Assembly: GCF_000265075.1 (NCBI RefSeq)
Contig: NZ_AJYA01000008.1
Location: 1-45,802 of the forward strand
DNA: 45,802 nt
Direction of reading: 5' to 3'
Source: Nitritalea halalkaliphila LW7
Lineage (GTDB): Bacteria > Bacteroidota > Bacteroidia > Cytophagales > Cyclobacteriaceae
This document shows, piece by piece, positions 1-8,053 of the stretch; within the stretch, counting starts at the first letter, position 1, and each line of letters starts with the position of its first letter. Position numbers and translations under genes: made by a program. The notes beneath the pieces are model-generated. The model was given only the letters and a program-made list of their open reading frames with translations, did not search any database and was not told the DNA's origin.

Positions 1-2854
1 AATCAAAACAATTTACCCACCTATGCAAATACCGTGCAGGTTCATGAATTGCTTATTCAAAATTACTATGATAGCTATGAAATAGAAGGGATAACACATA
101 CGTTTAATACTTCTTTTTCGCATCATTTTATCCAAGCACCGACTCCTAGTCAGCAGCGACATGGAATGCTTACGGGGAAACGGGTACGTGTTCTCGGAAC
201 CAATTCCTTTATAGTAGAGGTGTCTTTTTATGATGCCTACGGAAGGCTCATTCAACAAAAGCGGGAAAATGGCTATGCTGGTGGTACCAGCTATCAGACT
301 TTTTCTTATGATTTTGTTGGGAATATTTTACAACAGCACGCGTATCAGTCTTTTCCTAATTCTAGTAATTACCCTGTTTTAGAGGTATTAAGTTCGTTTA
401 CGTATGATCATGGGAACAGGCTTAAGACGGTTTATAAAAAGATAGGCGCTGCTCCGGCCCAATTAATAGCGAGTTATAGTTATGATGAATTAGGTCAGTT
501 AAAACAAAAGCAATTAGGGGGATTAGAAACAATCGTCTACCATTATAATCCACGAGGCTGGTTAATTGGAATTAATGATCCGGATAACTTAGGGAGTTCT
601 AGCTTTGGGATGCGACTGTATTATGACTATGGGTATACGCAGGCCAGTTATACAGGGAATATAGTGGGTCAACGCTGGAAAAGTGCCTTGGATGGTGTTT
701 TGCGCAGTTATGGGTACACGTATGATGATGCCTCACGATTAAAAGGTGCTACTTATCGTTCTTGGGGCGGTAGTAGTTGGACGGGGGAAGTGGACAGGTA
801 TAGTGTGGAGAATTTACAATACGATGCAAATGGTAACATTACCCAACTACGGCGTCGTGGAGAGCGTTCTGCGGGTGTCTTCGGCTTGGTGGATGATTTG
901 AGCTACACCTATTCTGGAAATCGTCTATTGCGGGTAGCGGACCAAGTGCCTCATCAGGAAGGCTTGGAGGATTTTAAGCAACGTAGTGGAGCTACTGTCG
1001 CCTATGAATACCATGCGAACGGAACCTTAGCACGGGATTTAAACAAAGGGATGACGAGTTCTATTAGCTATAATCACTTACAGCTGCCGATGCATATCCC
1101 TGTAGGGATCGAAGGATCTGGGAGTTTGTCTTATGTATATACGGCCGAGGGAGAAAAATTAGAGCAAAAAGTCTTTCAAGGAGGTCAGTTGCAAAAAACG
1201 CTATCCTACTGGAACGGATTTGTCTATGAGGGAGGACTTTTACAGCATTTTCGTCATGAGGAAGGGAGATTTATGCTCCATTCAGGTTCGCAGTTGCTCA
1301 CAGAGTTCGAGGTTCGGGATCATCTGGGTAATGTACGTCAGGTATTGCGTTCTCCCGAGACGCAAACATGGATGGCGACTTTAGAACACGAATCGGCATG
1401 GCATGAAGAGGAGGATTTTGAACACCTTCCGGAGAGTCGTCAGCAGGATTATCGACACAACAGTACCCCTGGAAGTACCCAGGTAGCTTGGTTGAATGCA
1501 GGTCGAGGACGTTCTCTAGGTCCTGTTCGGTATCAAGAAGTCCAGCGGGGTCAACGTTTAAGATTTTCTGTACAGGGAAAGTTTGAAAGTCCAGAAAATA
1601 GGCTTATTTTGCCTTTTACGGGAGGATTATCTACCGTATCGAGCGGTTTGGCAAGCGGCATATCCGTAGGATGGGGGTACAGTTTTCGGGAGTGATGGTG
1701 TAGGGTTAGGATTGTTTTCTTTTCTCCGAGCGCTAGTATTAGACTTAGGAAAACAAGCGCCACCTGCGGCATATATGCGTTATGTGCTGTATGATCGAGA
1801 TAGTGTACCGGTTCAGGAGGGACGGCAGCTGTTGAGTAGTTCGTCACGAAACAAGCATGAGGTTTTGGAGGACAGTGTTCAGGTCACCTCAGATGGTTAT
1901 TTGGAATTATATGTTTTAAACGAGACGAGTCAGGATGCCTGGTTCGATGATTTAACGGTCAGTCAAAGTGGCCCCATCATTGTGCAGGAGCGCCACTACT
2001 ATCCGTTCGGCATGCAGCTCAGTGGACTCCGTTACGATTACCAAGGGCATGATAATCGTTACCTCTACAACAGGAAGGAACTCTTAGATGACCTGAACCT
2101 AAACCTGTATGACTTTGGAGCGAGATATTTTGACCCGGTAATAGGACGATGGACCAGTGTTGACCCGTTGGCAGATGTTGCTCCAGGTTGGTCACCTTAT
2201 AGAGCTTTCTACTGTAACCCAATACGATACACAGACCCAACAGGGATGTTAGAAAGCACTCATACCGATGAAGATGGGAATGTGGTAGCAGTTTATGATG
2301 ATGGAAATAATGGAGTTTACAGACATAGTGGCAAGGGAACAAAAGCAGAGAAATCAGTAAAATCGAATTATAACAAGAACAATACAAGTGCAGGTGGTGA
2401 AAAAATGGGAGAGTCTTTACACTCCTTAAGTTTTGCTGACCAAAATTTATATAATAAAACGGGAAAGGTTAAACAGGCAGATATAAAAATCGATTTTGGC
2501 TCTACTGAATTAACAGATAAGGTTCAAGGAATAATCGATGCAAACCCATCACTGGTTGAATATGCGGGAAAGGCTGGGACAAACGGGGACTGGGATTTAA
2601 AAAGTAACACTTCAAATGGTTCTTTGCTATATGGAAAATATGCATCTCCACGGGATGCGGGAAATTTTGCTGCTGGTGCAGTAGCGCAAATGTCAGGTTT
2701 AGAACCTATTGCTCAATTTGGTTATGGTGCTTACAATATGACCGGTAATAGCAAACCTTTAACAGGTTTAGTCACTGGTGTCGTTGGACTAACTACTTTG
2801 ATTAATCCACCTTTGGGTTTAGGTGCTGCTTATTTAATAGGGAAGTATGGTTAG
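1..2854 (+). CDS. RHS/YD-repeat polymorphic toxin, 5' end outside window, frameshifted
   Basis: The frame is open from base 1, so the start lies upstream; GTG 34 is only an internal codon. The visible part is a YD-repeat core with many Y-D/Y-x-Y-D motifs, then the RHS-associated core (RYFDPVIGRWTSVDPLA, about 2127-2180), then a variable tip from about 2250. The tip has G-x-W-D-x-K, a Y-x-S-x-R-D-x-G-N-F stretch and GYGAYN, which I associate from memory with polymorphic toxin type 44 (Ntox44). The frame breaks near 1665-1680, where a run of G has one extra base: the second copy at 4374 reads V-D-G-G-T through the same site. Translation resumes in the second frame (visible from 1712) to TAG 2852-2854. 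RHS proteins are large secreted or surface proteins that deliver C-terminal toxins to rival cells. The RHS assignment is strong; the toxin type is an inference. Confidence 0.85.
1296..1909 (+). repeat. Direct repeat, copy 1 (mate at 4006-4618)
   Basis: This part of the RHS core is repeated at 4006-4618 with only scattered substitutions and one length difference, the extra base near 1670 in this copy. The close match suggests a recent duplication or gene conversion. Confidence 0.85.
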
Positions 2855-2911
2855 GATAAACTAACTCAAAGATCAATTGATTTAGGGAAACAATTTATAA
2901 AAAGAAAATAA
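2855..2911 (+). other. In-frame coding remnant after the toxin stop codon
   Basis: Directly after the TAG at 2852-2854 the same frame stays open for 18 codons (D-K-L-T-Q-R-S-I-D-L-G-K-Q-F-I-K-R-K) to TAA 2909-2911. Joined to the preceding G-K-Y-G it gives Y-G-x-D-x-x-x-Q-x-x-I-D-x-G, which resembles the terminal motif I recall for type 44 toxins. The stop therefore looks like a point mutation, or a base-call error, that removes the toxin's last residues. Confidence 0.55.
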
Positions 2912-2916
2912 GTGAG

Positions 2917-3351
2917 ATGGTTAGAAGGGTTATGGTTATAATTTTATCAGTTATTGGCTTTGTTTCCTGTGATTCTAAGGTTGAAATCGTCTATAACTAC
3001 AAAGACATCGTGATTAAAAGAGTCGATAAGAATGGAAAAACAATTTTTTATTATGATGAAATTAGCAAAGATAGCCCTAGAATTTGGGTAGAATATTCCG
3101 GGATTAATGACGGCTTTTCTTGTTATTTGAAATTTGATGAAAGTGGTAAAGTGAGTATTCTTTCGGGAGATGGTTACTTCCAGACAATCAACGATGACAC
3201 AACAAAATTTGAATATAGAAGAATAGCAGCATATCAACGTCCTGAATTAACGGAAAATGTTTACTTTGTTCAAAATGCTATCAGATATGAACAAGAAAAA
3301 AATAACGGATCTGTAACTAAAGTAAATGTTGCTTATCCAATAAAATACTAA
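2917..3351 (+). CDS. Small lipoprotein, candidate immunity protein
   Basis: This 144-residue protein begins with a short basic N-terminus, a hydrophobic stretch and a lipobox ending G-F-V-S-C at Cys19, so it should be a lipoprotein on the periplasmic face. The mature part is rich in Tyr, Lys and Asp and I do not recognise a family. ATG 2917 lies only 5 bases after the extended toxin frame (TAA 2911), the position and spacing typical of an immunity gene next to an RHS toxin tip. Base composition is AT-rich like the tip, suggesting the two moved together. The immunity role is inferred from position only. If true, a lipidated immunity protein suggests that protection is needed outside the cytoplasm. 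Confidence 0.6.
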   Translation: MVRRVMVIILSVIGFVSCDSKVEIVYNYKDIVIKRVDKNGKTIFYYDEISKDSPRIWVEYSGINDGFSCYLKFDESGKVSILSGDGYFQTINDDTTKFEYRRIAAYQRPELTENVYFVQNAIRYEQEKNNGSVTKVNVAYPIKY

Positions 3352-3352
3352 C

Positions 3353-3379
3353 CAAAAACCTGGCAATTTCGGGTTTTTT
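3353..3379 (+). terminator. Probable intrinsic terminator after the immunity-like gene
   Basis: A seven-base stem AAAAACC (3354-3360) pairs with GGTTTTT (3372-3378) around an 11-base loop, with the T run forming the 3' arm. It sits 2 bases after the lipoprotein stop. The stem is AT-rich and thus weak. Confidence 0.5.
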
Positions 3380-3496
3380 GATTAAAGTGCAGTGATATTC
3401 TTTTGCAGGTAATCTTTAAATCGTTTTTTGGAAACAAAGTATCCGTTCGACGAACCCCATATTTTCTGTAGGCGAGGGATTTTGTAGTCTTGCGGA

Positions 3497-3565
3497 ATGA
3501 AAAGAAGAGATAAAGAGTTTTACCAGGAGCTTTACTGTATTGGCCCCCTAATTAATCGGACGTAA
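3497..3565 (+). pseudogene. Truncated 5' end of an unknown gene cut by the IS remnant
   Basis: ATG 3497 opens a frame reading MKRRDKEFYQELY and then runs into the apparent insertion-sequence end (TGTATTGGCCCCC from 3536), ending at TAA 3563-3565. The sequence TAGTCTTG at 3485-3492 is one mismatch from the Bacteroidota -7 consensus. The lost gene cannot be named from 13 residues. Confidence 0.35.
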
Positions 3566-3898
3566 ATTAGTTAAAATTCCGTAAACTTACGTTTATGAAA
3601 AAGAAGACATTTTCTAAAGAAGAGAAGCTGAAGGTACTTGAAGAGGCAAAATCGAGCGGAGTTCCGGCTACTTTGGACAGGTATGTGTCTAATAATCCCG
3701 CTACCTATTACAGCTGGAAAAAGAAGTAGGAAAATATGGGAGAAAAGGGTTTCCTGCATGGCATGACACCCGCGCATCTCAAAGAGATCAAGAGGCTTGA
3801 GAAGGAGAACGAGCTGCTCAAGAAGCTGTTGGCCGAAAAGGAGATTGAATCTCACCTCAAGGATGATTTGCTAAAAAAGAAGTATCCCCGGGTGCACG
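3536..3898 (+). mobile_element. IS3-family insertion sequence remnant (left end and orfA only)
   Basis: The left boundary is proposed at TG 3536 because the upstream reading frame breaks there and a short non-coding leader rich in C precedes orfA. The element carries only orfA and stops abruptly near 3896, where RHS sequence begins. No orfB (DDE integrase) and no right inverted repeat are present, so it cannot move by itself. The exact left end is inferred. Confidence 0.6.
3595..3898 (+). pseudogene. IS3-family transposase OrfA, interrupted
   Basis: ATG 3595 starts a typical OrfA: an N-terminal helix-turn-helix (K-K-K-T-F-S-K-E-E-K...Y-Y-S-W-K) followed by a leucine-zipper-like coiled coil (R-L-E-K-E-N-E-L-L-K-K-L-L-A-E-K) and L-K-D-D-L-L-K-K-K, the usual OrfA end before the -1 frameshift into orfB. 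An in-frame TAG at 3727-3729 splits the helix-turn-helix from the zipper. The frame then continues from 3730 into RHS-derived codons (G-T-L-A-R-D-L) and stops at 3921. OrfA binds the IS ends; here it is a dead remnant. Confidence 0.75.
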
Positions 3899-4623
3899 GA
3901 ACCTTAGCACGGGATTTATAATAAAGGGATAACGAGTTCTATTAGCTATAATCATTTACAGTTGCCGATGCATATCCCTGTAGGGATCTAAGGATCTGGG
4001 AGTTAGCTCACAGAGTTCGAGATTCGGGATCATCTGGGTAATGTACGTCAGGTATTGCGTTCTCCCGAGACGCAAACATGGATGGCGACTTTAGAACACG
4101 AATCGGCATGGCATGAAGAGGAGGATTTTGAACACCTTCCGGAGAGTCGTCAGCAGGATTATCGACACAACAGTACCCCTGGAGGCACCCAGGTAGCTTG
4201 GTTGAATGCAGGTCGAGGACGTTCTCTAGGTCCTGTTCGGTATCAAGAAGTCCAGCGGGGTCAACGTTTAAGATTTTCTGTACAGGGAAAGTTTGAAAGT
4301 CCAGAAAATAGGCTTATTTTACCTATTACGGGAGGATTATCTACCGTATCGAGCGGTTTGGCAAGCGGCATATCCGTAGACGGGGGTACAGTATTCGGGA
4401 GTGGTGGTGTAGGGTTAGGATTGTTTTCTTTTCTCCGAGCGCTTGTGATAGACTTAGGGAAACAAGCGCCAACTGCGGCATATATGCGTTATGTGCTGTA
4501 TGATCGAGATAGTGTACCGGTTCAGGAGGGACGTCAGCTCTTGAGTAGTTCGTCAAGAAACAAGCATGAGGTTTTGGAGGACAGTGTTCAGGTCACCTCA
4601 GATGGTTATTTGGAGTTGTCTTA
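3897..4623 (+). pseudogene. Decayed duplicate of the RHS core
   Basis: From the shared CGGAACC (3897 here, 1020 in the intact copy) this stretch copies the RHS gene up to 4618 (1909 in the first copy). About 170 bases are missing relative to copy 1, between the positions matching 1125 and 1296. Two early stop codons (in GATTTATAA and ATCTAA) block the front part. The rear part has an open frame 4055-4624 but no toxin tip, ending at TAA 4622-4624 just past the homology. Such orphan RHS fragments behind a main rhs gene are common and can serve as recombination partners. Confidence 0.8.
4006..4618 (+). repeat. Direct repeat, copy 2 (mate at 1296-1909)
   Basis: Near-identical to 1296-1909. Differences include GGAAGTACC to GGAGGCACC near 4182, CCTTTTACG to CCTATTACG near 4321 and TAGGATGGGGG to TAGACGGGGG near 4377. 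The last difference restores an open frame compared with copy 1. Confidence 0.85.
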
Positions 4624-4638
4624 AGCATCCTAGATGTG

Positions 4639-5515
4639 CTAATGAACCATCGAGGCCTTGACCAAAGCCCTGGAGCCCGAGGTGTCTGTTACAGGAAAGA
4701 CGAGCGCTCCACCATTATCTGTCCAAGAAATCCCCATCCCGAAATCAGTTATACGCATCCCTGGCTGGCTAACACCCAAAAAAGTCACTTGATGTAGAGC
4801 TCCAGTAAGCATATCCAAAGTCCAGATTTGAGGAATTCCCGACCTTTCGGAAACAAAAGCCATTCTAGTGGGGTCGAAAGAGGACAGAGAGGGAGCAGAA
4901 TCATTCCACTGAGACACTAACACATCAACCTTTTGCCCTCCTCTACTTCCATCAAAGCCGAAAATATGATACACGGGTAAATCATCGAATACCTGTAAAT
5001 GATCCACAACCACCATTTCATTGATTCTTGAAGCATCCAGTCCCCTAAATACCGGAAGATTGGTAATCAACGTAACCCCATCAGCAAAGGAGGTAAACAC
5101 AGAACTGCTATTTCCCGAAAAATTCAGCAGTAATGCTGTAAATCAACCGCCTCCCATCCGAGGACCAATTCGGTTGATTGGCATTTCTCCGAACCAATCG
5201 TGCGAAATTTTGCATTCCAGGTCTTTTCACCAATAAATCATAGGGGCTGGCTTCTGCAGAGGGTATGCACCGCCAACCATTACACATCTGGAAATTTCCC
5301 CACATGAATAAGATATGGTTATCTTCAGTCAATTCCGAAAGTAAGGAAGCTCGAGCTAAAGATACCCCTTCAGGAATAGGGTCATCCCAGCGTTCCTCGC
5401 AGGAAGCCAAGGTTAAAAGGAAATACACCCCAAGAGTCAATCCCCAAAAAGCTTTCTTTACTCGTGATCTCAAACCCACATTTACCTCGTTAAATGCATC
5501 CCCTACCTTTCCCAT
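4639..5515 (-). CDS. Lipoprotein with TolB/PD40-like beta-propeller repeats, frameshifted
   Basis: The N-terminus has a basic region, a hydrophobic segment and a lipobox L-T-L-A-S-C. Two starts are possible: ATG 5515, or GTG 5479, which gives a more normal signal peptide. The body contains motifs typical of PD40/TolB-like propellers: P-N-W-S-S-D-G-R-R-L-I-Y, then M-A-F-V-S-E-R-S-G-x-P-Q-I-W-T-L and I-S-W-T-D-N-G-G-A-L-V-F. The frame breaks near 5105-5115: the first part ends E-F-F-G-K-stop while the second frame continues N-S-S-S-V-F-T-S-F. About 290 residues in total. Such proteins sit on the periplasmic or outer-membrane face; the ligand is unknown. Its 3' end abuts the decayed RHS copy. 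Confidence 0.65.
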
Positions 5516-5597
5516 TCTGATTACGCAAGAATCGAAGGCTGCGCAATAAAACCCAAAAGCCCCAAAAAGGTGTTTCGTGTTTTTTTGAGCTATCTAT

Positions 5598-5714
5598 TTA
5601 TTGGACATAAGTAAAGGCAAAAACGCTACGGACAGGGAGAATCTTAAAGACAAAGAAAATAAGCGCCAAAATCAAGATACCACCAAGTAAAAAAAGTAAT
5701 ACTGCTTCAGGCCA
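5598..5714 (-). CDS. Possible 38-residue membrane peptide without an ATG
   Basis: Immediately after the stop of the DUF6252-like gene (TAA 5715-5717) the same frame is open for 38 codons to TAA 5598-5600. It encodes one strong hydrophobic span (L-L-F-L-L-G-G-I-L-I-L-A-L-I-F-F-V) followed by K-I-L-P-V-R-S-V-F-A-F-T-Y-V-Q. It looks like real small-membrane-protein sequence but has no ATG, GTG or clear TTG start in a good position. It may be a gene whose start was lost to an error, or a stop-codon extension of the upstream lipoprotein. Confidence 0.35.
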   Translation of the reverse strand, partial: WPEAVLLFLLGGILILALIFFVFKILPVRSVFAFTYVQ

Positions 5715-6197
5715 TTAAAACAATTTCTTTTTTACCCGAAATACGCCTTCCGTAAGTTGCTTTACATCTCCGGTTTGCGTATCCACAACAGTGAAAGCGA
5801 AAGAACCTTCGATAAACTGCTGTTCAGGATCGTACTTTCGAATCGTAATATGTCCCTCTCTCTGGCCGGTACTGATGTAATTTCCCTCTGGGCTTTGGTA
5901 AACACCCCTCACGAGCACATCTCCTGTGGACTGCACGCTGTAGGTCTGTTCACGCAGCTGCTGCGTAAATATGTGCAGCTGAAACTCTTCAGCCGTATCG
6001 GACCGGGTCCCTACCAGGGTGTACCCCCCCGTATCTGTGTAGTAGCAGAAAAGCTCATGATTCACATGAAAAGGCATTCCATCTACTTTGGCACTGAAAA
6101 AGTAATTATTTACTGTAGGTGCCTCGTTTTCAGAAACACAGGCCGTAAAAAAGAAGCCTACAAAGAAGAGGAGCAAAAGTCGAGTGATTAATTTCAT
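5715..6197 (-). CDS. DUF6252-like lipoprotein
   Basis: The 160-residue product has a signal peptide with lipobox F-F-F-T-A-C (Cys20). The mature domain has the pattern F-S-A-K-V-D-G-x-P-F, then G-H-I-T-I-R-K-Y, then G-S-F-A-F-T-V-V-D...L-T-E-G-V-F-R-V, which matches the small beta-rich DUF6252 family of Bacteroidota as I remember it. No enzymatic residues are evident. A perfect palindrome lies one base upstream of the ATG and no Shine-Dalgarno is visible. The function is unknown; it is likely anchored in the outer membrane or facing the periplasm. Confidence 0.7.
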   Translation of the reverse strand: MKLITRLLLLFFVGFFFTACVSENEAPTVNNYFFSAKVDGMPFHVNHELFCYYTDTGGYTLVGTRSDTAEEFQLHIFTQQLREQTYSVQSTGDVLVRGVYQSPEGNYISTGQREGHITIRKYDPEQQFIEGSFAFTVVDTQTGDVKQLTEGVFRVKKKLF

Positions 6198-6222
6198 ATT
6201 TGAAAAATTAAATTTTTCAAAT
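6198..6222. promoter_or_regulatory. Perfect 12+1+12 palindrome at the lipoprotein start
   Basis: The arm ATTTGAAAAATT (6198-6209) is the exact reverse complement of 6211-6222, with a single central A. It directly abuts the ATG at 6197 of the minus-strand lipoprotein gene. It could be an operator, or in RNA a hairpin covering the ribosome-loading site. Confidence 0.5.
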
Positions 6223-6280
6223 AAAAACGATTTCTACCAACTCTCCAAATATTTCTTACAAAATAGCAAATTTCTACGGA

Positions 6281-6787
6281 TCAACCGATGCGCTTCCGTA
6301 GCTGCTCCACCATTTTACGCTCCTCGCCTTTTAGACGCAACAAACGCACGATGCGATCCGCTGTAGGTTTACCTAATGACATAAAAATAATGACTGCCGC
6401 AAAGCCTAGGGTGAACATGGGGTCTTGGAAAAAGAAAAGCCCCGCTGTTAGCAGCAGCCCACTGATAAAAAGCGTCACAAAACGCTGTACACTGGCATCC
6501 GCATACCGCTCCATCTTCTCTTCGATCGGCATGTGCACACGCTCCTTCGCTGGCTTTATCGCCCGATGAAAGCGTACGTAATGCACCGCGATAAGGCCGA
6601 TGCTTCCCCATAATAGCGCATCCCGCAGCCACAAAGATAATTCCGGAACGGGCACCTCCACTACATCACTGGAAACATAGAGATACACGATAATAAAAGG
6701 CACTAAAGGAACTGCGATAAGCGCCATCACCACTTTTTCTGTAGCTTCAAAACGCTTTCGCAGTACCGCATTTTCTAAATCTTCCAT
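6281..6787 (-). CDS. Inner-membrane protein of unknown function
   Basis: The 168-residue protein has an N-terminal charged helix, then about four membrane segments in two pairs (around residues 20-38, 52-70, 103-118 and 122-140), separated by a charged linker (R-A-I-K-P-A-K-E-R-V-H-M-P-I-E-E-K-M-E-R). A basic C-terminal tail follows. I do not recognise a family. Its ATG overlaps the stop of the upstream ferredoxin reductase (TAATG at 6785-6789), so the two are probably translated together. That makes a role linked to the reductase or its membrane partner plausible but unproven. Confidence 0.65.
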   Translation of the reverse strand: MEDLENAVLRKRFEATEKVVMALIAVPLVPFIIVYLYVSSDVVEVPVPELSLWLRDALLWGSIGLIAVHYVRFHRAIKPAKERVHMPIEEKMERYADASVQRFVTLFISGLLLTAGLFFFQDPMFTLGFAAVIIFMSLGKPTADRIVRLLRLKGEERKMVEQLRKRIG

Positions 6788-7886
6788 TACTCAATTATGA
6801 TTTTAACATCGTCGCTCTCCGGCTTGGCCGAGCAGCAGAGTACATAACCTTCGGCCAACTCTGCCTCACTTAGGCCCGCATCTTCTGACATTGTGACCTT
6901 TCCCTGAATCACACGCCCACGACAGGCCGTACATAAACCACTCTGGCAGCTGTAGGGCATGTTTAACTCTTGATCTAAGCCCGCTTCCAAAATGGTTTTC
7001 TCTGGATTTACCTCCACTTGGTGCTGCTGCCCTTCTAACTCTATTTCCACTGTACGTGTCAGTGCAGGACCTGTGGCTTCCGTACCCTCCGGGAGTGGCT
7101 GTTTTTCCAAATAAAAACTCTCCTTGATGCGCTGTGCTTTGGGCCAGCCGGCCCCTCTAACACCCCCTCGGCCAGTAGCATCAGCTGCTCAGGACCACAT
7201 AAAAAGGTCAAATCCTGCGCCCCCACTGTGCTCAGCCCATGGGCATCCACATAGGCCTGTAAGCCGGCGGCATCCATCCTTCCCGAAAAACCACTTTCTG
7301 CTCGCTGCTCCCTGCTAAGAAAATGTAGCACCTGAAGCCGCTCACCGGACTCCCGCTGAAGCTTCGCCAGTGCCTCACGGAAGATAATCTCCTCATGGGT
7401 TTTGCTGGCATACAGCAAATGAATCTTTGACAGGGGCTCATTCACTAAAATAGACTTGATAAGGCCCATCATCGGCGTAATCCCACTCCCTCCAGCGATC
7501 AGAAGAAACTGGCGCGCATTTTTACTATGAAAATTACACGTAAAATTCCCTAATGGCTTCATCACCTGGATGGTTTTGCCAGGGAAAATCTGGTTATTTA
7601 GATAGTTGGAGACCAAGCCACCCGGCACGCGCTTGACAGCGATAGCGGGGAAGGGATCCACGAATGGACTCGTGCATAAACTATACGAACGGCGGACTTC
7701 CTTGCCCTCCATCGATAAAATCAGGGTCAAAAACTGCCCCGGCTGATAGGCCAAGTAAGGCTCAGGCTGTTCGAAATGAATGCTAACCGTATCTTCTGTC
7801 TCCCGAACCACCTCGCGCACGCGCAAAGACAGGTAGGTAGGAGCCGTTTCCTCTTCTTTTTTCTTTCTCTTAAATAATCCGAACAT
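6787..7886 (-). CDS. PaaE-like ferredoxin/flavodoxin-NAD(P)H reductase with 2Fe-2S domain, frameshifted
   Basis: Domain order is an FAD-binding barrel with the R-R-S-Y-S-L-C motif, an NAD(P)-binding domain with G-G-S-G-I-T-P-M-M and C-G-P-E-Q, and a C-terminal plant-type 2Fe-2S ferredoxin domain with C-Q-S-G-L-C-T-A-C and a fourth Cys in V-L-C-C-S-A. This order is that of PaaE/HmpX-type electron-transfer reductases, which pass electrons from NAD(P)H through FAD to an iron-sulfur centre. The frame breaks in a GGGGCC run near 7150-7165. Removing the break joins G-V-L-E-G to G-W-P-K-A-Q-R-I-K-E-S-F, giving about 366 residues. No paa genes are nearby, so the acceptor is unknown. The stop overlaps the next gene's start. 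Confidence 0.85.
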
Positions 7887-8026
7887 GTGCAGCTGCTTAT
7901 GATAGGCCGTTTAAAACCCAAAATTACACGTGCTTTCTGAATTTTGGGCATGAACGGCACTTTATTCCTTTAGGGAACAACAAATAAATCGGAAACAGGT
8001 TCGATTTTTTCCATCAAAAGCCGCGT

Positions 8027-8042
8027 CTTCGGGAGGCCGAAG
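8027..8042 (-). terminator. Short hairpin downstream of the DUF5916 gene
   Basis: On the minus strand CTTCGG pairs with CCGAAG around a CCTC loop, 12 bases after the DUF5916 stop, with a TTTT a few bases further on. It is a weak intrinsic-terminator candidate. The rest of 7887-8053 shows nothing clear. Confidence 0.3.
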
Positions 8043-8053
8043 CGAGAGACTGC

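Noticed and set aside
27..258. Minus-strand frame at the window start
   Set aside because: It overlaps the RHS coding frame, which runs open from base 1, and has no recognisable features.
7940..8053. Small gene between the reductase and DUF5916 genes
   Set aside because: No frame of reasonable length with a start and coding character; only a weak hairpin is present.
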